This document shows positions 7,004 through 13,888 of a stretch of 15,614 nucleotides of DNA, piece after piece (position 1 is the first letter of the stretch; each line of letters begins with the position of its first letter). Under the pieces are notes generated by a model. It did no database searches, had not been told where the DNA came from, and saw only the letters and a list, made by a program, of their open reading frames with translations. A program made the position numbers and the translations under genes. The DNA lies in the NCBI GenBank assembly GCA_002310235.1, contig DBYO01000030.1:94653-110266 (forward strand), in the 5' to 3' direction. This DNA is from Bacteroidales bacterium UBA1184 (GTDB taxonomy: Bacteria; Bacteroidota; Bacteroidia; Bacteroidales; ML635J-15).

Positions 7004-9136
7004 ATGCAAAATATATTTTCGATAATCTCAGCAGAGATTGGTATTTCAGAACGTCAGATTGCAAATACGGTTGCGTTGCTTGACGATGGTTGTACTATTC
7101 CTTTTATTTCTCGTTACCGCAAAGAACGTACTGGCGGTCTTGACGAGACCCAGATAGAGGCGATTTTCAAGAAAAACGAGTATTACAACGAATTGCAGGC
7201 TCGCAAGACAACTATACTTGCCGCTATAGAAAAGCAGGGAAAACTTATACCTGAACTTGAATCTACAATTCGTAATACATGGAATCTTAATGATTTGGAG
7301 GACTTGTATTTGCCGTACAAACCCAAACGTAGAACCCGTGCTGCTGTTGCTCGCGAAAAAGGTCTTGAGCCTTTGGCTCAGTTGATTTTTGCTCAAAAGT
7401 CGGTAAATGTATATGCTGAAGCTAAAAAATACCTTAACGACGATGTGAAAACCGTTGAGGATGCCATAGCTGGTGCAAGTGACATAAATGCAGAGCTGAT
7501 AAGCGAGGATAAATCGGCTCGTGAGCGTGTACGCCGGCAGTTTGAACAAGAGGCTGTAATTACATCCAAGGTTGTGAAAACCAAGATGGAGGAAGCTGAG
7601 AAATATCGTGATTACTTTGATTTTTCGCAACGATTGTCAACATGTCCTTCGCATAGGATATTGGCAATGCGTCGTGGCGAAAGCGAAGGTTTTTTGCGAG
7701 TTGATATTTCTCCAGACGAAGAACATTCGCTCAAACAGTTAAAGTATTTGTTTATCCATGGTAAGGGACAATGTTCCGACTTGCTTACGGAAACTATTGC
7801 CGACGCGTACTCACGTTTGATAAAGCCCTCGATTGAAACCGAGTTTGCTTCATCAAGCAAAGAAAAAGCCGATATTACGGCTATTGAGGTTTTTGCAGCA
7901 AATTTGCGTCAGTTGCTTATGACTCCGCCACTTGGTAAGAAACGTATTCTTGGAATCGACCCGGGGTATCGCACTGGCTGTAAGTTGGTTTGCATTGATA
8001 CCGAAGGAAATTTGCTTCACAACGATAATATTTACCCGCATAAGCCACAGGAACAGACTGCCTTGGCAATGAAAAAGCTTTCGTCAATGGTGTCGGCATA
8101 CAAGATTGACGCTATTGCAATCGGCAACGGTACAGCAAGTCGCGAAACTGAATATTTTGTCAAACGCATACATTTCGACAGACCAGTGCAGGTGTTTGTC
8201 GTTAGCGAGGACGGAGCATCTGTTTATTCGGCATCGTCGGTAGCTAGGGAGGAGTTTCCGCAGTACGATGTAACAGTGCGTGGTGCAGTTTCTATTGCCC
8301 GTCGCCTGATGGATCCGCTTGCCGAACTTGTGAAGATAGAGCCTAAGTCGATAGGTGTGGGGCAGTATCAGCACGATGTTGACCAAAAGTTGCTGAAAGA
8401 CAGCCTCGACCGAGTTGTGGTAAGCGTAGTTAATAATGTTGGAGTGAATTTAAATACCGCTACCAAGCACCTGTTGAATTATGTTTCGGGACTTGGTCCT
8501 GTGTTGGCGCAGAACATTGTCGATTATCGTGCAGAACATGGTGCATTTACTAACCGCAAGCAGTTGTTGGATGTAACACGTTTGGGCAACAAGGCTTTCG
8601 AGCAATGTGCTGGTTTTCTGCGTATTCCCGATGGTAACAATCCGCTCGACAATACCGCAGTTCACCCCGAATCGTATGGAATAGTTGCAAAAATAGCAAA
8701 GGATTGCAAGCTTACAGTGGCAGAATTGGCAGAAAAGCCAGAAATCCTTGATGGTGTTGCCTTGTCGAAATATGTTACCGAGCAAATTGGCATGCCGAGC
8801 CTATTGGACATTGTCGCTGAATTGAAAAAGAAAGGCCGCAATCCACGTGGTATTATAAAAGTACTTGAGTTTGACAAGAATATACATCGTATAGATGACC
8901 TTGAGGAAGGAATGATTTTACCTGGAATTGTCACTAATATTACAAATTTTGGTGCTTTTGTCGATTTCGGAATCAAGGAGAACGGTCTTTTGCATGTGTC
9001 GCAGATCTCCGAAAAACGTATAGAGTCGCCAACCGAGGTGCTCAAATTACATCAATATGTTAATGTAAAAGTTTTGTCTATTGACAAAGAACGTAAACGT
9101 ATTCAACTGACAATGAAAGGGGTGGAGCAGATGTAA
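7004..9136 (+). CDS. tex: Tex-family RNA-binding transcription accessory protein
   Basis: Tex is a conserved bacterial relative of eukaryotic Spt6 that binds nucleic acid and affects transcription; its exact role is unsettled. The 710-residue length is slightly below the usual 720-780. Domains in order: the N-terminal Tex region (ISRYRKERTGGLDE at 36-48, NLNDLEDLYLPYKPKRRTRA at 94-113); a YqgF/RNase H-like fold at about 314-440 (RILGIDPGYRTGCKL); the segment SIGVGQYQHDV (449-459); helix-hairpin-helix motifs at about 490-540 (SGLGPVLAQNIVDYR, LLDVTRLGNKAFEQCAGFLRI); and a C-terminal S1 RNA-binding domain at about 633-706 (GIVTNITNFGAFVDFG, GLLHVSQIS). The start is ATG 7004, four bases after the gtrA-like gene. 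It appears full length. Confidence 0.96.
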   Translation: MQNIFSIISAEIGISERQIANTVALLDDGCTIPFISRYRKERTGGLDETQIEAIFKKNEYYNELQARKTTILAAIEKQGKLIPELESTIRNTWNLNDLEDLYLPYKPKRRTRAAVAREKGLEPLAQLIFAQKSVNVYAEAKKYLNDDVKTVEDAIAGASDINAELISEDKSARERVRRQFEQEAVITSKVVKTKMEEAEKYRDYFDFSQRLSTCPSHRILAMRRGESEGFLRVDISPDEEHSLKQLKYLFIHGKGQCSDLLTETIADAYSRLIKPSIETEFASSSKEKADITAIEVFAANLRQLLMTPPLGKKRILGIDPGYRTGCKLVCIDTEGNLLHNDNIYPHKPQEQTALAMKKLSSMVSAYKIDAIAIGNGTASRETEYFVKRIHFDRPVQVFVVSEDGASVYSASSVAREEFPQYDVTVRGAVSIARRLMDPLAELVKIEPKSIGVGQYQHDVDQKLLKDSLDRVVVSVVNNVGVNLNTATKHLLNYVSGLGPVLAQNIVDYRAEHGAFTNRKQLLDVTRLGNKAFEQCAGFLRIPDGNNPLDNTAVHPESYGIVAKIAKDCKLTVAELAEKPEILDGVALSKYVTEQIGMPSLLDIVAELKKKGRNPRGIIKVLEFDKNIHRIDDLEEGMILPGIVTNITNFGAFVDFGIKENGLLHVSQISEKRIESPTEVLKLHQYVNVKVLSIDKERKRIQLTMKGVEQM

Positions 9137-9209
9137 GCTCTTAAGCCCTGTTCCGGTGCAATTATTATCTGATACTTTTCACAGGGGAGTGTTCGAATAA
9201 ATATTTTTA

Positions 9210-9235
9210 CTAATGCAATATTTTTTTAGCATTAG
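9210..9235 (+). other. Hairpin between tex and the PorT-like gene
   Basis: CTAATGC (9210-9216) pairs with GCATTAG (9229-9235) around a 12-base A/T loop containing seven T. It lies 74 bases after the tex stop and just ahead of the downstream -7 box. It could be a weak terminator or part of the promoter region; the T-run is in the loop rather than after the stem. Confidence 0.4.
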
Positions 9236-9238
9236 AGT

Positions 9239-9246
9239 TATATTTG
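9239..9246 (+). promoter_or_regulatory. Candidate -7 box for the PorT-like gene
   Basis: TATATTTG matches TAnnTTTG and is followed by CAAAAAA, the same context as the box at 12743-12750. It ends 14 bases before TTG 9261. No -33 TTTG is seen at the right distance. Confidence 0.45.
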
Positions 9247-9260
9247 CAAAAAATTTTCTT

Positions 9261-10001
9261 TTGAAGAAATTATTGTTGACCATATTGCCGTTAGTGTTTT
9301 TCTTTTCCTCTTTTGCTCAGAAAGAAAAGCCTATGAATTTGCCAAAGCTTGACGAACAGATTGTCCATTTCGGCTATTCGTTAGGACTTAACACTATGGA
9401 TTTTACTATTTATCCGTCGGATAGGTTTCTGACTCAGGCAATGGATACCATTTACGGTGTGGAGATTGGCAGGTTTGTCGGGTTCAACATTAATATTGTG
9501 TCTGATTTTAGGCTCGGCAAGTATTTCGATTTCAGATTTTTACCAGGATTGGTTTTCGGACAGCGCAATCTGCATTACAAACATCTGAAGAAAGGTGAGA
9601 TATGGCGGCATACAATGGTAATAGAGTCAACGTTCATCGATTTGCCAATCCAGTTCAAATATAAGGCTGCCCGTATAAGCAATTGGCGTCCGTTTATTAC
9701 CGCTGGAGCTTCTGCGCGTATTGATATGGCTTCGCAGAAGAAGATAAAACCTGAAGAATACCCCAAAATACGTTTGCGTAAGTATGATGTGTATTATGAA
9801 ATTGGCGCAGGTGTTGACTTCTTCCTCGAATATTTCATGTTTGGTATCGAAGTGAAGGCATCGTGGGGAATTTTGAATGATGTTGTATATGACGGTTCTC
9901 AATATGCAGACTATTTCAAACGTCTAAATTCTAGGATGTTTATTATCGGCTTCAATTTCGAGGGCGGTAAACTCGATTTTATCAGGAAACATAGAAAATA
10001 A
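9261..10001 (+). CDS. porT: PorT-like outer-membrane beta-barrel protein (type IX secretion)
   Basis: PorT is an outer-membrane protein needed for type IX secretion, the Bacteroidetes export route for proteases and gliding adhesins. From TTG 9261 the product is 246 residues, close to the size of P. gingivalis PorT as I remember it. It has a textbook signal peptide (MKKLLLTILPLVFFFSSFAQ). The mature part starts with the family-like phrase IVHFGYSLGLNTMDF and has alternating amphipathic strands (YFDFRFLPGLVFGQRNLHY, WRPFITAGASARIDM, VYYEIGAGVDFFLEYFMFGIEVKASWG), fitting a small barrel. An ATG at 9213 would add 16 residues, but that extension contains the -7 box TATATTTG and spoils the signal-peptide start, so TTG is preferred. 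The stop overlaps the next start (TAATG). Family assignment is by remembered resemblance, without alignment; a generic PorT-family barrel is the alternative. Confidence 0.7.
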   Translation: MKKLLLTILPLVFFFSSFAQKEKPMNLPKLDEQIVHFGYSLGLNTMDFTIYPSDRFLTQAMDTIYGVEIGRFVGFNINIVSDFRLGKYFDFRFLPGLVFGQRNLHYKHLKKGEIWRHTMVIESTFIDLPIQFKYKAARISNWRPFITAGASARIDMASQKKIKPEEYPKIRLRKYDVYYEIGAGVDFFLEYFMFGIEVKASWGILNDVVYDGSQYADYFKRLNSRMFIIGFNFEGGKLDFIRKHRK

Positions 10002-11554
10002 TGATTTACGAAGCCGATTTCGTCTTTTTCCCGGAACAATTGTTTGACAGACCTCAGGTACTTAGGACTGTTTCACGTCAATTTGGAATTCCCGAAAACG
10101 AAATATCTTCGTATCGTATTGTGCGCAAATCGATTGATGCCCGCAAAGGTGTTAAATTTAATGTGCATATACAAGTAGCAACGAAAGGCGATGTTTTCCC
10201 CGATTTGCGTGGAAGTTTTGAATTTCACGATGTTTCAAAGTCTCAAGTTGTAACTATAATTGGTGCGGGGCCTGCAGGTTATTTTGCTGCCCTGCAGTGT
10301 ATTATGTCGGGACTGAAGCCTGTAGTTTTTGAGCGTGGTAAGTCGGTTGACGAGCGTAAATACGACATTGCGGCACTAAATTCTAAGCATATACTTAATC
10401 CAGAATCTAATTATGCATTTGGTGAGGGCGGTGCAGGAACTTATTCGGACGGTAAGTTGTACACTCGAAGCAAAAAACGTGGCAATGTGACTGAAGTTTT
10501 GCAGCTTTTGCATTATTTTGGTGCCGACGAAGACATTCTTGTCGAGGCTCATCCGCATATTGGAACCGACAGACTCCATACAATAATGCGCAATATCAGG
10601 AACAAAATTCTTGAGTGTGGCGGAGAGATTCATTTTTCTTCTAAACTTACTGGAATAAAGATTGTCGCAAACAAGGTTGTTGGCATAGTTGTCAACAAAA
10701 CCGACGAGTATCAGTGTGAGAATCTTATTCTTGCAACAGGACATTCTGCTCGTGATATATACTATATGCTTAATTCAGAAAGTGTTCTGCTTCGCGAAAA
10801 AGGTTTTGCAATGGGCGTTCGTGTGGAGCATCCACAGACGCTAATTGATTCTATCCAATATAAACGCAAAGAAAGAGGCAAATATTTGCCTGCAGCAGCA
10901 TATTCGCTTGTAAAACAGGTTGATGGACGTGGTGTATATTCGTTTTGCATGTGTCCTGGTGGCAAGATTGTAAGTGCTTTGACCGAAGAAAACACCATAG
11001 TGGTAAATGGAATGTCGAATTCCAAGCGCAATTCTCCTTTTGCCAATTCGGGCATAGTGGTCGAACTGCGTCCCGAAGATTATGCGTCTTATTCCGACAA
11101 CAAAATATTTTCTGGTTTGGAATTCCAAAAATCGTTAGAGACATTGGCATATAGAAATGGAGGAGGCCCAGTAGTTGCTCCGGCACAACGGCTTACCGAC
11201 TTTGTGTCGGGAAAAATTTCAGCAAGTTTGCCAACGGTTTCGTACGAGCCTGGTGTGATTAGCAGTCCGATGCATTTCTGGATGCCCGAATTTCTATCGT
11301 CTCGTTTGCGCGAAGGTTTCCGCCAGTTCGACAGGCAGATGCATGGATTTCTGACAAACGAAGCTGTTGTAGTAGGAGTGGAGTCGCGCACTAGCAGTCC
11401 TGTACAGGTTGTACGCGATGCGGAATCTATGCGTAGCATGACAGTTTCGAACCTCTATCCCTGTGGCGAGGGCGCAGGCTATGCAGGAGGAATTGTATCA
11501 TCCGCAGTTGATGGTATGGAGGTTGTGAAAAGGATAGAAGGAACAATCGTCTAG
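10001..11554 (+). CDS. FAD-dependent dehydrogenase (COG2509-like)
   Basis: The 517-residue protein has a small N-terminal alpha/beta domain (about 1-80, with VLRTVSRQFGIPENEISSYRIVRKSIDARKG). A Rossmann FAD-binding site follows (VVTIIGAGPAGYFAALQ, GAGPAG at 88-93, ending in FERG). At the C-terminus is a flavin-contact motif typical of this group, LYPCGEGAGYAGGIVSSAVDG (from residue 485; CGEGAGYAGG at 488-497). FGEGGAGTYSDGKLYTR, in the interior, is also characteristic. Members are annotated as NAD(P)/FAD-dependent oxidoreductases or FAD-dependent dehydrogenases; the substrate is not known. No signal peptide is seen, so it is cytoplasmic. Its ATG overlaps the stop of the PorT-like gene by one base, so translation is probably coupled, but a shared pathway is not obvious. 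Confidence 0.9.
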   Translation: MIYEADFVFFPEQLFDRPQVLRTVSRQFGIPENEISSYRIVRKSIDARKGVKFNVHIQVATKGDVFPDLRGSFEFHDVSKSQVVTIIGAGPAGYFAALQCIMSGLKPVVFERGKSVDERKYDIAALNSKHILNPESNYAFGEGGAGTYSDGKLYTRSKKRGNVTEVLQLLHYFGADEDILVEAHPHIGTDRLHTIMRNIRNKILECGGEIHFSSKLTGIKIVANKVVGIVVNKTDEYQCENLILATGHSARDIYYMLNSESVLLREKGFAMGVRVEHPQTLIDSIQYKRKERGKYLPAAAYSLVKQVDGRGVYSFCMCPGGKIVSALTEENTIVVNGMSNSKRNSPFANSGIVVELRPEDYASYSDNKIFSGLEFQKSLETLAYRNGGGPVVAPAQRLTDFVSGKISASLPTVSYEPGVISSPMHFWMPEFLSSRLREGFRQFDRQMHGFLTNEAVVVGVESRTSSPVQVVRDAESMRSMTVSNLYPCGEGAGYAGGIVSSAVDGMEVVKRIEGTIV

Positions 11555-11585
11555 CAGACGAATAGTCTTCAAATCATATAAATTT

Positions 11586-12392
11586 TTATTTCATATAGAA
11601 GTTTCTCTGTCTCAGCGCTTCGAATACCATAGTCGACACCGATGTGGAAACATTTAGCGAGTCGATTGCGCCAAGCATTGGAATTTTTATTCTGTGGTCG
11701 GCGTTCTGTATCCATTTTTCGGTTAGTCCTGTCGCTTCGGTACCGAAAACAAGGGCTGTCTTGCCACGATAATCGTATTTGTGGTAGAATTCAGAGGCAC
11801 GAAGTTCGGCTGCGTAGCTCGTTATGCCGTTTTCGCGAAGCCATTTGATGGTGCTGTCGAAGTCGGTGCTGACCACATTGTTGCTGAACACGCATCCAAG
11901 GCTCGACCTTACCGAGTTGGGGTTGTAAACATCGGTGTGCGGGTCGCATATGATAATGCCGTCAACTTTTGCGGCATCGCCAATCCTGCATATTGCACCC
12001 AGATTGCCGGGTTTTTCCACTGCTTCGAGGATAATGAAAAGCGAGTCTTCGCGTACCGGAAGGTCTGTGAGTTTCTTTTCTGCAATTTCACCTATTATAT
12101 ATAGTCCGCCAGTGGTTTCGCGGTACGAAATCTTGGAGAACACTTCCTCGGTGACTTCATATATCTCTGCAGTGTCGAATTGTCGGCCAACAAGTTTGCG
12201 AGCGTCGTTTTCGCTTATGATTTCAGGGCAGAAAAGTATTTTCGAGAAGCGGATGTTTGCACTTACTGCAATTTCTGTTTCCTTTTTGCCTTCAATCAGC
12301 ACGACATTGTCGGCTTTGCGTTCCTTCGATTTCGACTGATAAGCTACTATTTTCTTTATCAGTGGGTTCTTTATGCTGGTTATTGTTGTCAT
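11586..12392 (-). CDS. SpoU/TrmH-family RNA 2'-O-methyltransferase
   Basis: This family methylates ribose 2'-hydroxyls of tRNA or rRNA using S-adenosylmethionine bound in a trefoil-knot fold. The 268-residue product has an N-terminal substrate-binding domain (about 1-105, beginning ITSIKNPLIKKIVAYQSKSKERK and containing VLIEGKKE). It shows all three SpoU motifs: motif 1 ILEAVEKPGNLGAICR (Asn130, Arg136), motif 2 ALVFGTEATGL (Gly217, Glu219) and motif 3 IPMLGAIDSLNVSTSVS (Ser245, Asn247). These imply an active enzyme. The target nucleotide cannot be read from the sequence; 23S rRNA modification (RlmB-like) or tRNA are the options. The start is ATG 12392, and a weak promoter lies about 20 bases upstream. 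It converges on the FAD dehydrogenase with 31 bases between. Confidence 0.93.
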   Translation of the reverse strand: MTTITSIKNPLIKKIVAYQSKSKERKADNVVLIEGKKETEIAVSANIRFSKILFCPEIISENDARKLVGRQFDTAEIYEVTEEVFSKISYRETTGGLYIIGEIAEKKLTDLPVREDSLFIILEAVEKPGNLGAICRIGDAAKVDGIIICDPHTDVYNPNSVRSSLGCVFSNNVVSTDFDSTIKWLRENGITSYAAELRASEFYHKYDYRGKTALVFGTEATGLTEKWIQNADHRIKIPMLGAIDSLNVSTSVSTMVFEALRQRNFYMK

Positions 12393-12411
12393 TGCAAAAA
12401 AATTGTGGGTG

Positions 12412-12442
12412 TAAAGTTATGTTTTTTTAGTGGAACATCAAT
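12412..12442 (-). promoter_or_regulatory. Weak candidate promoter for the SpoU methyltransferase
   Basis: The minus strand reads ATTG (12442-12439), 19 bases, then TAACTTTA (12419-12412), one mismatch from TAnnTTTG. The spacing is right, but each box is imperfect. Confidence 0.35.
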
Positions 12443-12449
12443 GAAAAAT

Positions 12450-12531
12450 GATTTTCATCTTTGTGAAACCCCTATGGGGTTGGTGTATTATATTTGTGGA
12501 GGTTATTTATATGCAACCTCTAATGAGGTTG
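12450..12531 (+). repeat. Two-hairpin repeat element, copy A (plus orientation)
   Basis: Begins GATTTTCAT and GAAACCCC. Hairpin 1 is AACCCC-TAT-GGGGTT (12467-12481). A linker ending TATTTATATGCA (12504-12515) leads to hairpin 2, CAACCTC-TAAT-GAGGTTG (12514-12531). Copy B on the other strand keeps the same order, linker end and loop types. It resembles intergenic repeats I believe are common in Bacteroidales genomes; this is from memory and not verified. Confidence 0.8.
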
Positions 12532-12632
12532 TTATTTTTAATGATTATCAGCAAACTTTAGTTCGACATATTAGGTCTTTATGAGAATTGCGTATAATCA
12601 TTTGTGGTAAAATCTTTAACAAAGGTATCATT

Positions 12633-12708
12633 ATGCCCATAGGGCATGCATATAAATAGAAAAACATTTGTTTCCAATAACCCCATTAGGGGTTTCATTA
12701 TAAAAATC
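12633..12708 (-). repeat. Two-hairpin repeat element, copy B (minus orientation)
   Basis: Read on the minus strand it begins GATTTTTAT and GAAACCCC. Hairpin 1 is AACCCC-TAAT-GGGGTT (12694-12679). The same linker end, TATTTATATGCA, lies at 12658-12647, and hairpin 2 is ATGCCC-TAT-GGGCAT (12647-12633). The second stem differs in sequence from copy A but remains fully paired. Confidence 0.8.
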
Positions 12709-12742
12709 TAGAAACATTGCATTATAACCCGCAAAAACGAAT

Positions 12743-12750
12743 TATTTTTG
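12743..12750 (+). promoter_or_regulatory. Candidate -7 box for the COG1092-type methyltransferase
   Basis: TATTTTTG is a full TAnnTTTG match followed by CAAAAAA, ending 14 bases before ATG 12765. A TTG at 12717-12719 is 23 bases upstream, too far for a normal -33 element. Confidence 0.45.
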
Positions 12751-12764
12751 CAAAAAACATCTTT

Positions 12765-13661
12765 ATGGCACATACGATGGAATATCAGTTGGTGGATGCT
12801 GGCCTATGGAGCGACTATGAGCTTATCGACAGCGGAAATTTTGAGAAGCTTGAACGCTTTGGAAAATTTGTAATTCGTCGCCCTGAACCGCAGGCTGTGT
12901 GGCGTAAGGCGATGTCGGAGAAAGAGTGGGGTGGTGCCGATGCTCGTTTTGTGCTAGATGTGCAGAATGCCAATGGCGAGAAAGGTCGTTGGACTAGGCG
13001 CAACACAATGCCCGACGAATGGACAATCGGCTACAAGCATGCCGACATGAGCCTTTCGTTTGTAATGAAGTTCAACACTTTCAAGCATATTGGAATTTTC
13101 CCCGAGCAAGCCGACAATTGGAATTTCATATACGACAATGTTAGGCGTATTTCGTCTCCCGACTGCAATGTGTTGAATTTGTTTGCTTACACTGGAGGTG
13201 CTAGTCTTGCCGCACGTGCCGCAGGTGCCAAGGTGTATCATGTCGATTCTGTAAGACAGGTGGTAAACTGGGCGGCAGAAAACCAAACAGTAAGCAAACT
13301 TTCTGATATTCATTGGGTTGTGGAGGATGCTATGAAGTTTGTGAAACGTGAAATTCGTCGTGGAAACAAGTATAATGGCATAATAATGGATCCTCCAGCA
13401 TTCGGACGCGGACCTGCAGGCGAAAAATGGATACTCGAGGATTCGATAGATGAGATTGTGGATTTGGCGTCGCAATTGTTGAAGGAAAAGGATTCGTTTT
13501 TCATTCTCAACTTGTATTCTATGGGATTGTCTGCTCTGATTTCCGACAATATTGTACGTTCGCATTTCGGTAATGTCGATACACAGTGTGGTGAGATGTT
13601 TTTTGCCGATAAGGCTGGACGGAAACTTCCGTTAGGAACTTTTGTGAGATTTTCAAGGTAA
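12765..13661 (+). CDS. Class I SAM-dependent methyltransferase (COG1092/RlmI-like)
   Basis: The product, 298 residues from ATG 12765, has a Rossmann methyltransferase core. Motif I is VLNLFAYTGGASLAAR (about 136-151), the acidic residue after the second strand is in VYHVDSV, and the catalytic-loop motif is IIMDPPAFGRGPAGEKW (207-222). This DPPAF motif is typical of COG1092 enzymes such as RlmI, which methylates C5 of cytosine in 23S rRNA. Residues before about 120 form an N-terminal part (YELIDSGNFEKLERFGKFVIRRPEP) lacking a recognisable PUA domain, so it is shorter than E. coli RlmI (about 396) and the target may differ. An upstream ATG at 12717 adds 16 residues, but that stretch contains the -7 box, so 12765 is preferred. 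The gene ends 19 bases before a hairpin terminator. Confidence 0.88.
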   Translation: MAHTMEYQLVDAGLWSDYELIDSGNFEKLERFGKFVIRRPEPQAVWRKAMSEKEWGGADARFVLDVQNANGEKGRWTRRNTMPDEWTIGYKHADMSLSFVMKFNTFKHIGIFPEQADNWNFIYDNVRRISSPDCNVLNLFAYTGGASLAARAAGAKVYHVDSVRQVVNWAAENQTVSKLSDIHWVVEDAMKFVKREIRRGNKYNGIIMDPPAFGRGPAGEKWILEDSIDEIVDLASQLLKEKDSFFILNLYSMGLSALISDNIVRSHFGNVDTQCGEMFFADKAGRKLPLGTFVRFSR

Positions 13662-13680
13662 ATCAAGCTGATAAAAATAA

Positions 13681-13706
13681 AAAAGGCGAAATAATTTTCG
13701 CCTTTT
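13681..13706. terminator. Bidirectional terminator between methyltransferase gene and tRNA-His
   Basis: AAAAGGCGAAA (13681-13691) pairs with TTTCGCCTTTT (13696-13706) around loop TAAT. The run TTTTTTATTTTT on the minus strand makes it strongest for tRNA-His; it also lies 19 bases after the methyltransferase stop. Confidence 0.85.
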
Positions 13707-13708
13707 GG

Positions 13709-13783
13709 GGTGGAAGAAGGGATTCGAACCCTCGACCCTCGGAACCACAATCCGGTACTCTAACCAGCTGAGCTACATCCACC
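13709..13783 (-). tRNA. tRNA-His (anticodon GTG)
   Basis: Minus-strand cloverleaf with the histidine-specific extra 5' G (position -1) opposite discriminator C73. The acceptor is GTGGATG/CTTCCAC, with a T-T mismatch at 6-67. The D stem is GCTC/GAGT, the anticodon loop TTGTGGT with anticodon GTG, and the T arm GAGGG-TTCGAAT-CCCTT. The anticodon stem has a C-A mismatch at 27-43. The three bases after C73 happen to read CCA (13708-13706) and run into the terminator stem. A -7 box (TATCTTTG) lies just upstream. Confidence 0.95.
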
Positions 13784-13795
13784 ATTTTGTGACCG

Positions 13796-13803
13796 CAAAG
13801 ATA
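13796..13803 (-). promoter_or_regulatory. Candidate -7 box of tRNA-His
   Basis: The minus strand reads TATCTTTG, the same octamer as in the tRNA-Pro and lipoprotein promoters. It ends 12 bases before the tRNA 5' base. No TTTG is found 19-21 bases upstream. Confidence 0.55.
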
Positions 13804-13856
13804 CGATTTTTTTTAATTGAAAATTTCTTTTTTGAAATTTTTGTAAAAAATCTTCA

Positions 13857-13887
13857 TATGTTTAGTAACTTGCTGGTACTAAACATA
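13857..13887 (-). terminator. Hairpin after the acidic/basic protein gene
   Basis: An 11-bp perfect stem, TATGTTTAGTA (13857-13867) and TACTAAACATA (13877-13887), with a 9-base loop, starting one base after the stop codon on the minus strand. A run of six T follows about six bases later, so it is a plausible terminator or 3' stabilising structure. Confidence 0.6.
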
Positions 13888-13888
13888 A

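Larger units (their letters stand above)
12393..12764. other. 372-base intergenic stretch with paired hairpin repeats
   Basis: The non-coding region between divergent methyltransferase genes. It contains the SpoU promoter candidate, a palindromic hairpin at 12441-12458, two inverted copies of a two-hairpin repeat (12450-12531 and 12633-12708), a 9-base inverted repeat between them (AATGATTAT 12540-12548, ATAATCATT 12594-12602), and the -7 box of the downstream gene. No credible protein is encoded. Confidence 0.75.

Noticed and set aside
9146..9186. CCCTGT/ACAGGG inverted repeat as tex terminator
   Set aside because: The six-base stem has a 29-base loop and no following T-run; too weak to call.
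12180..12584. 134-codon plus-strand open frame crossing the SpoU gene start and repeat copy A
   Set aside because: Most of it is antisense to the methyltransferase and the rest is the hairpin repeat; there is no coding signature.
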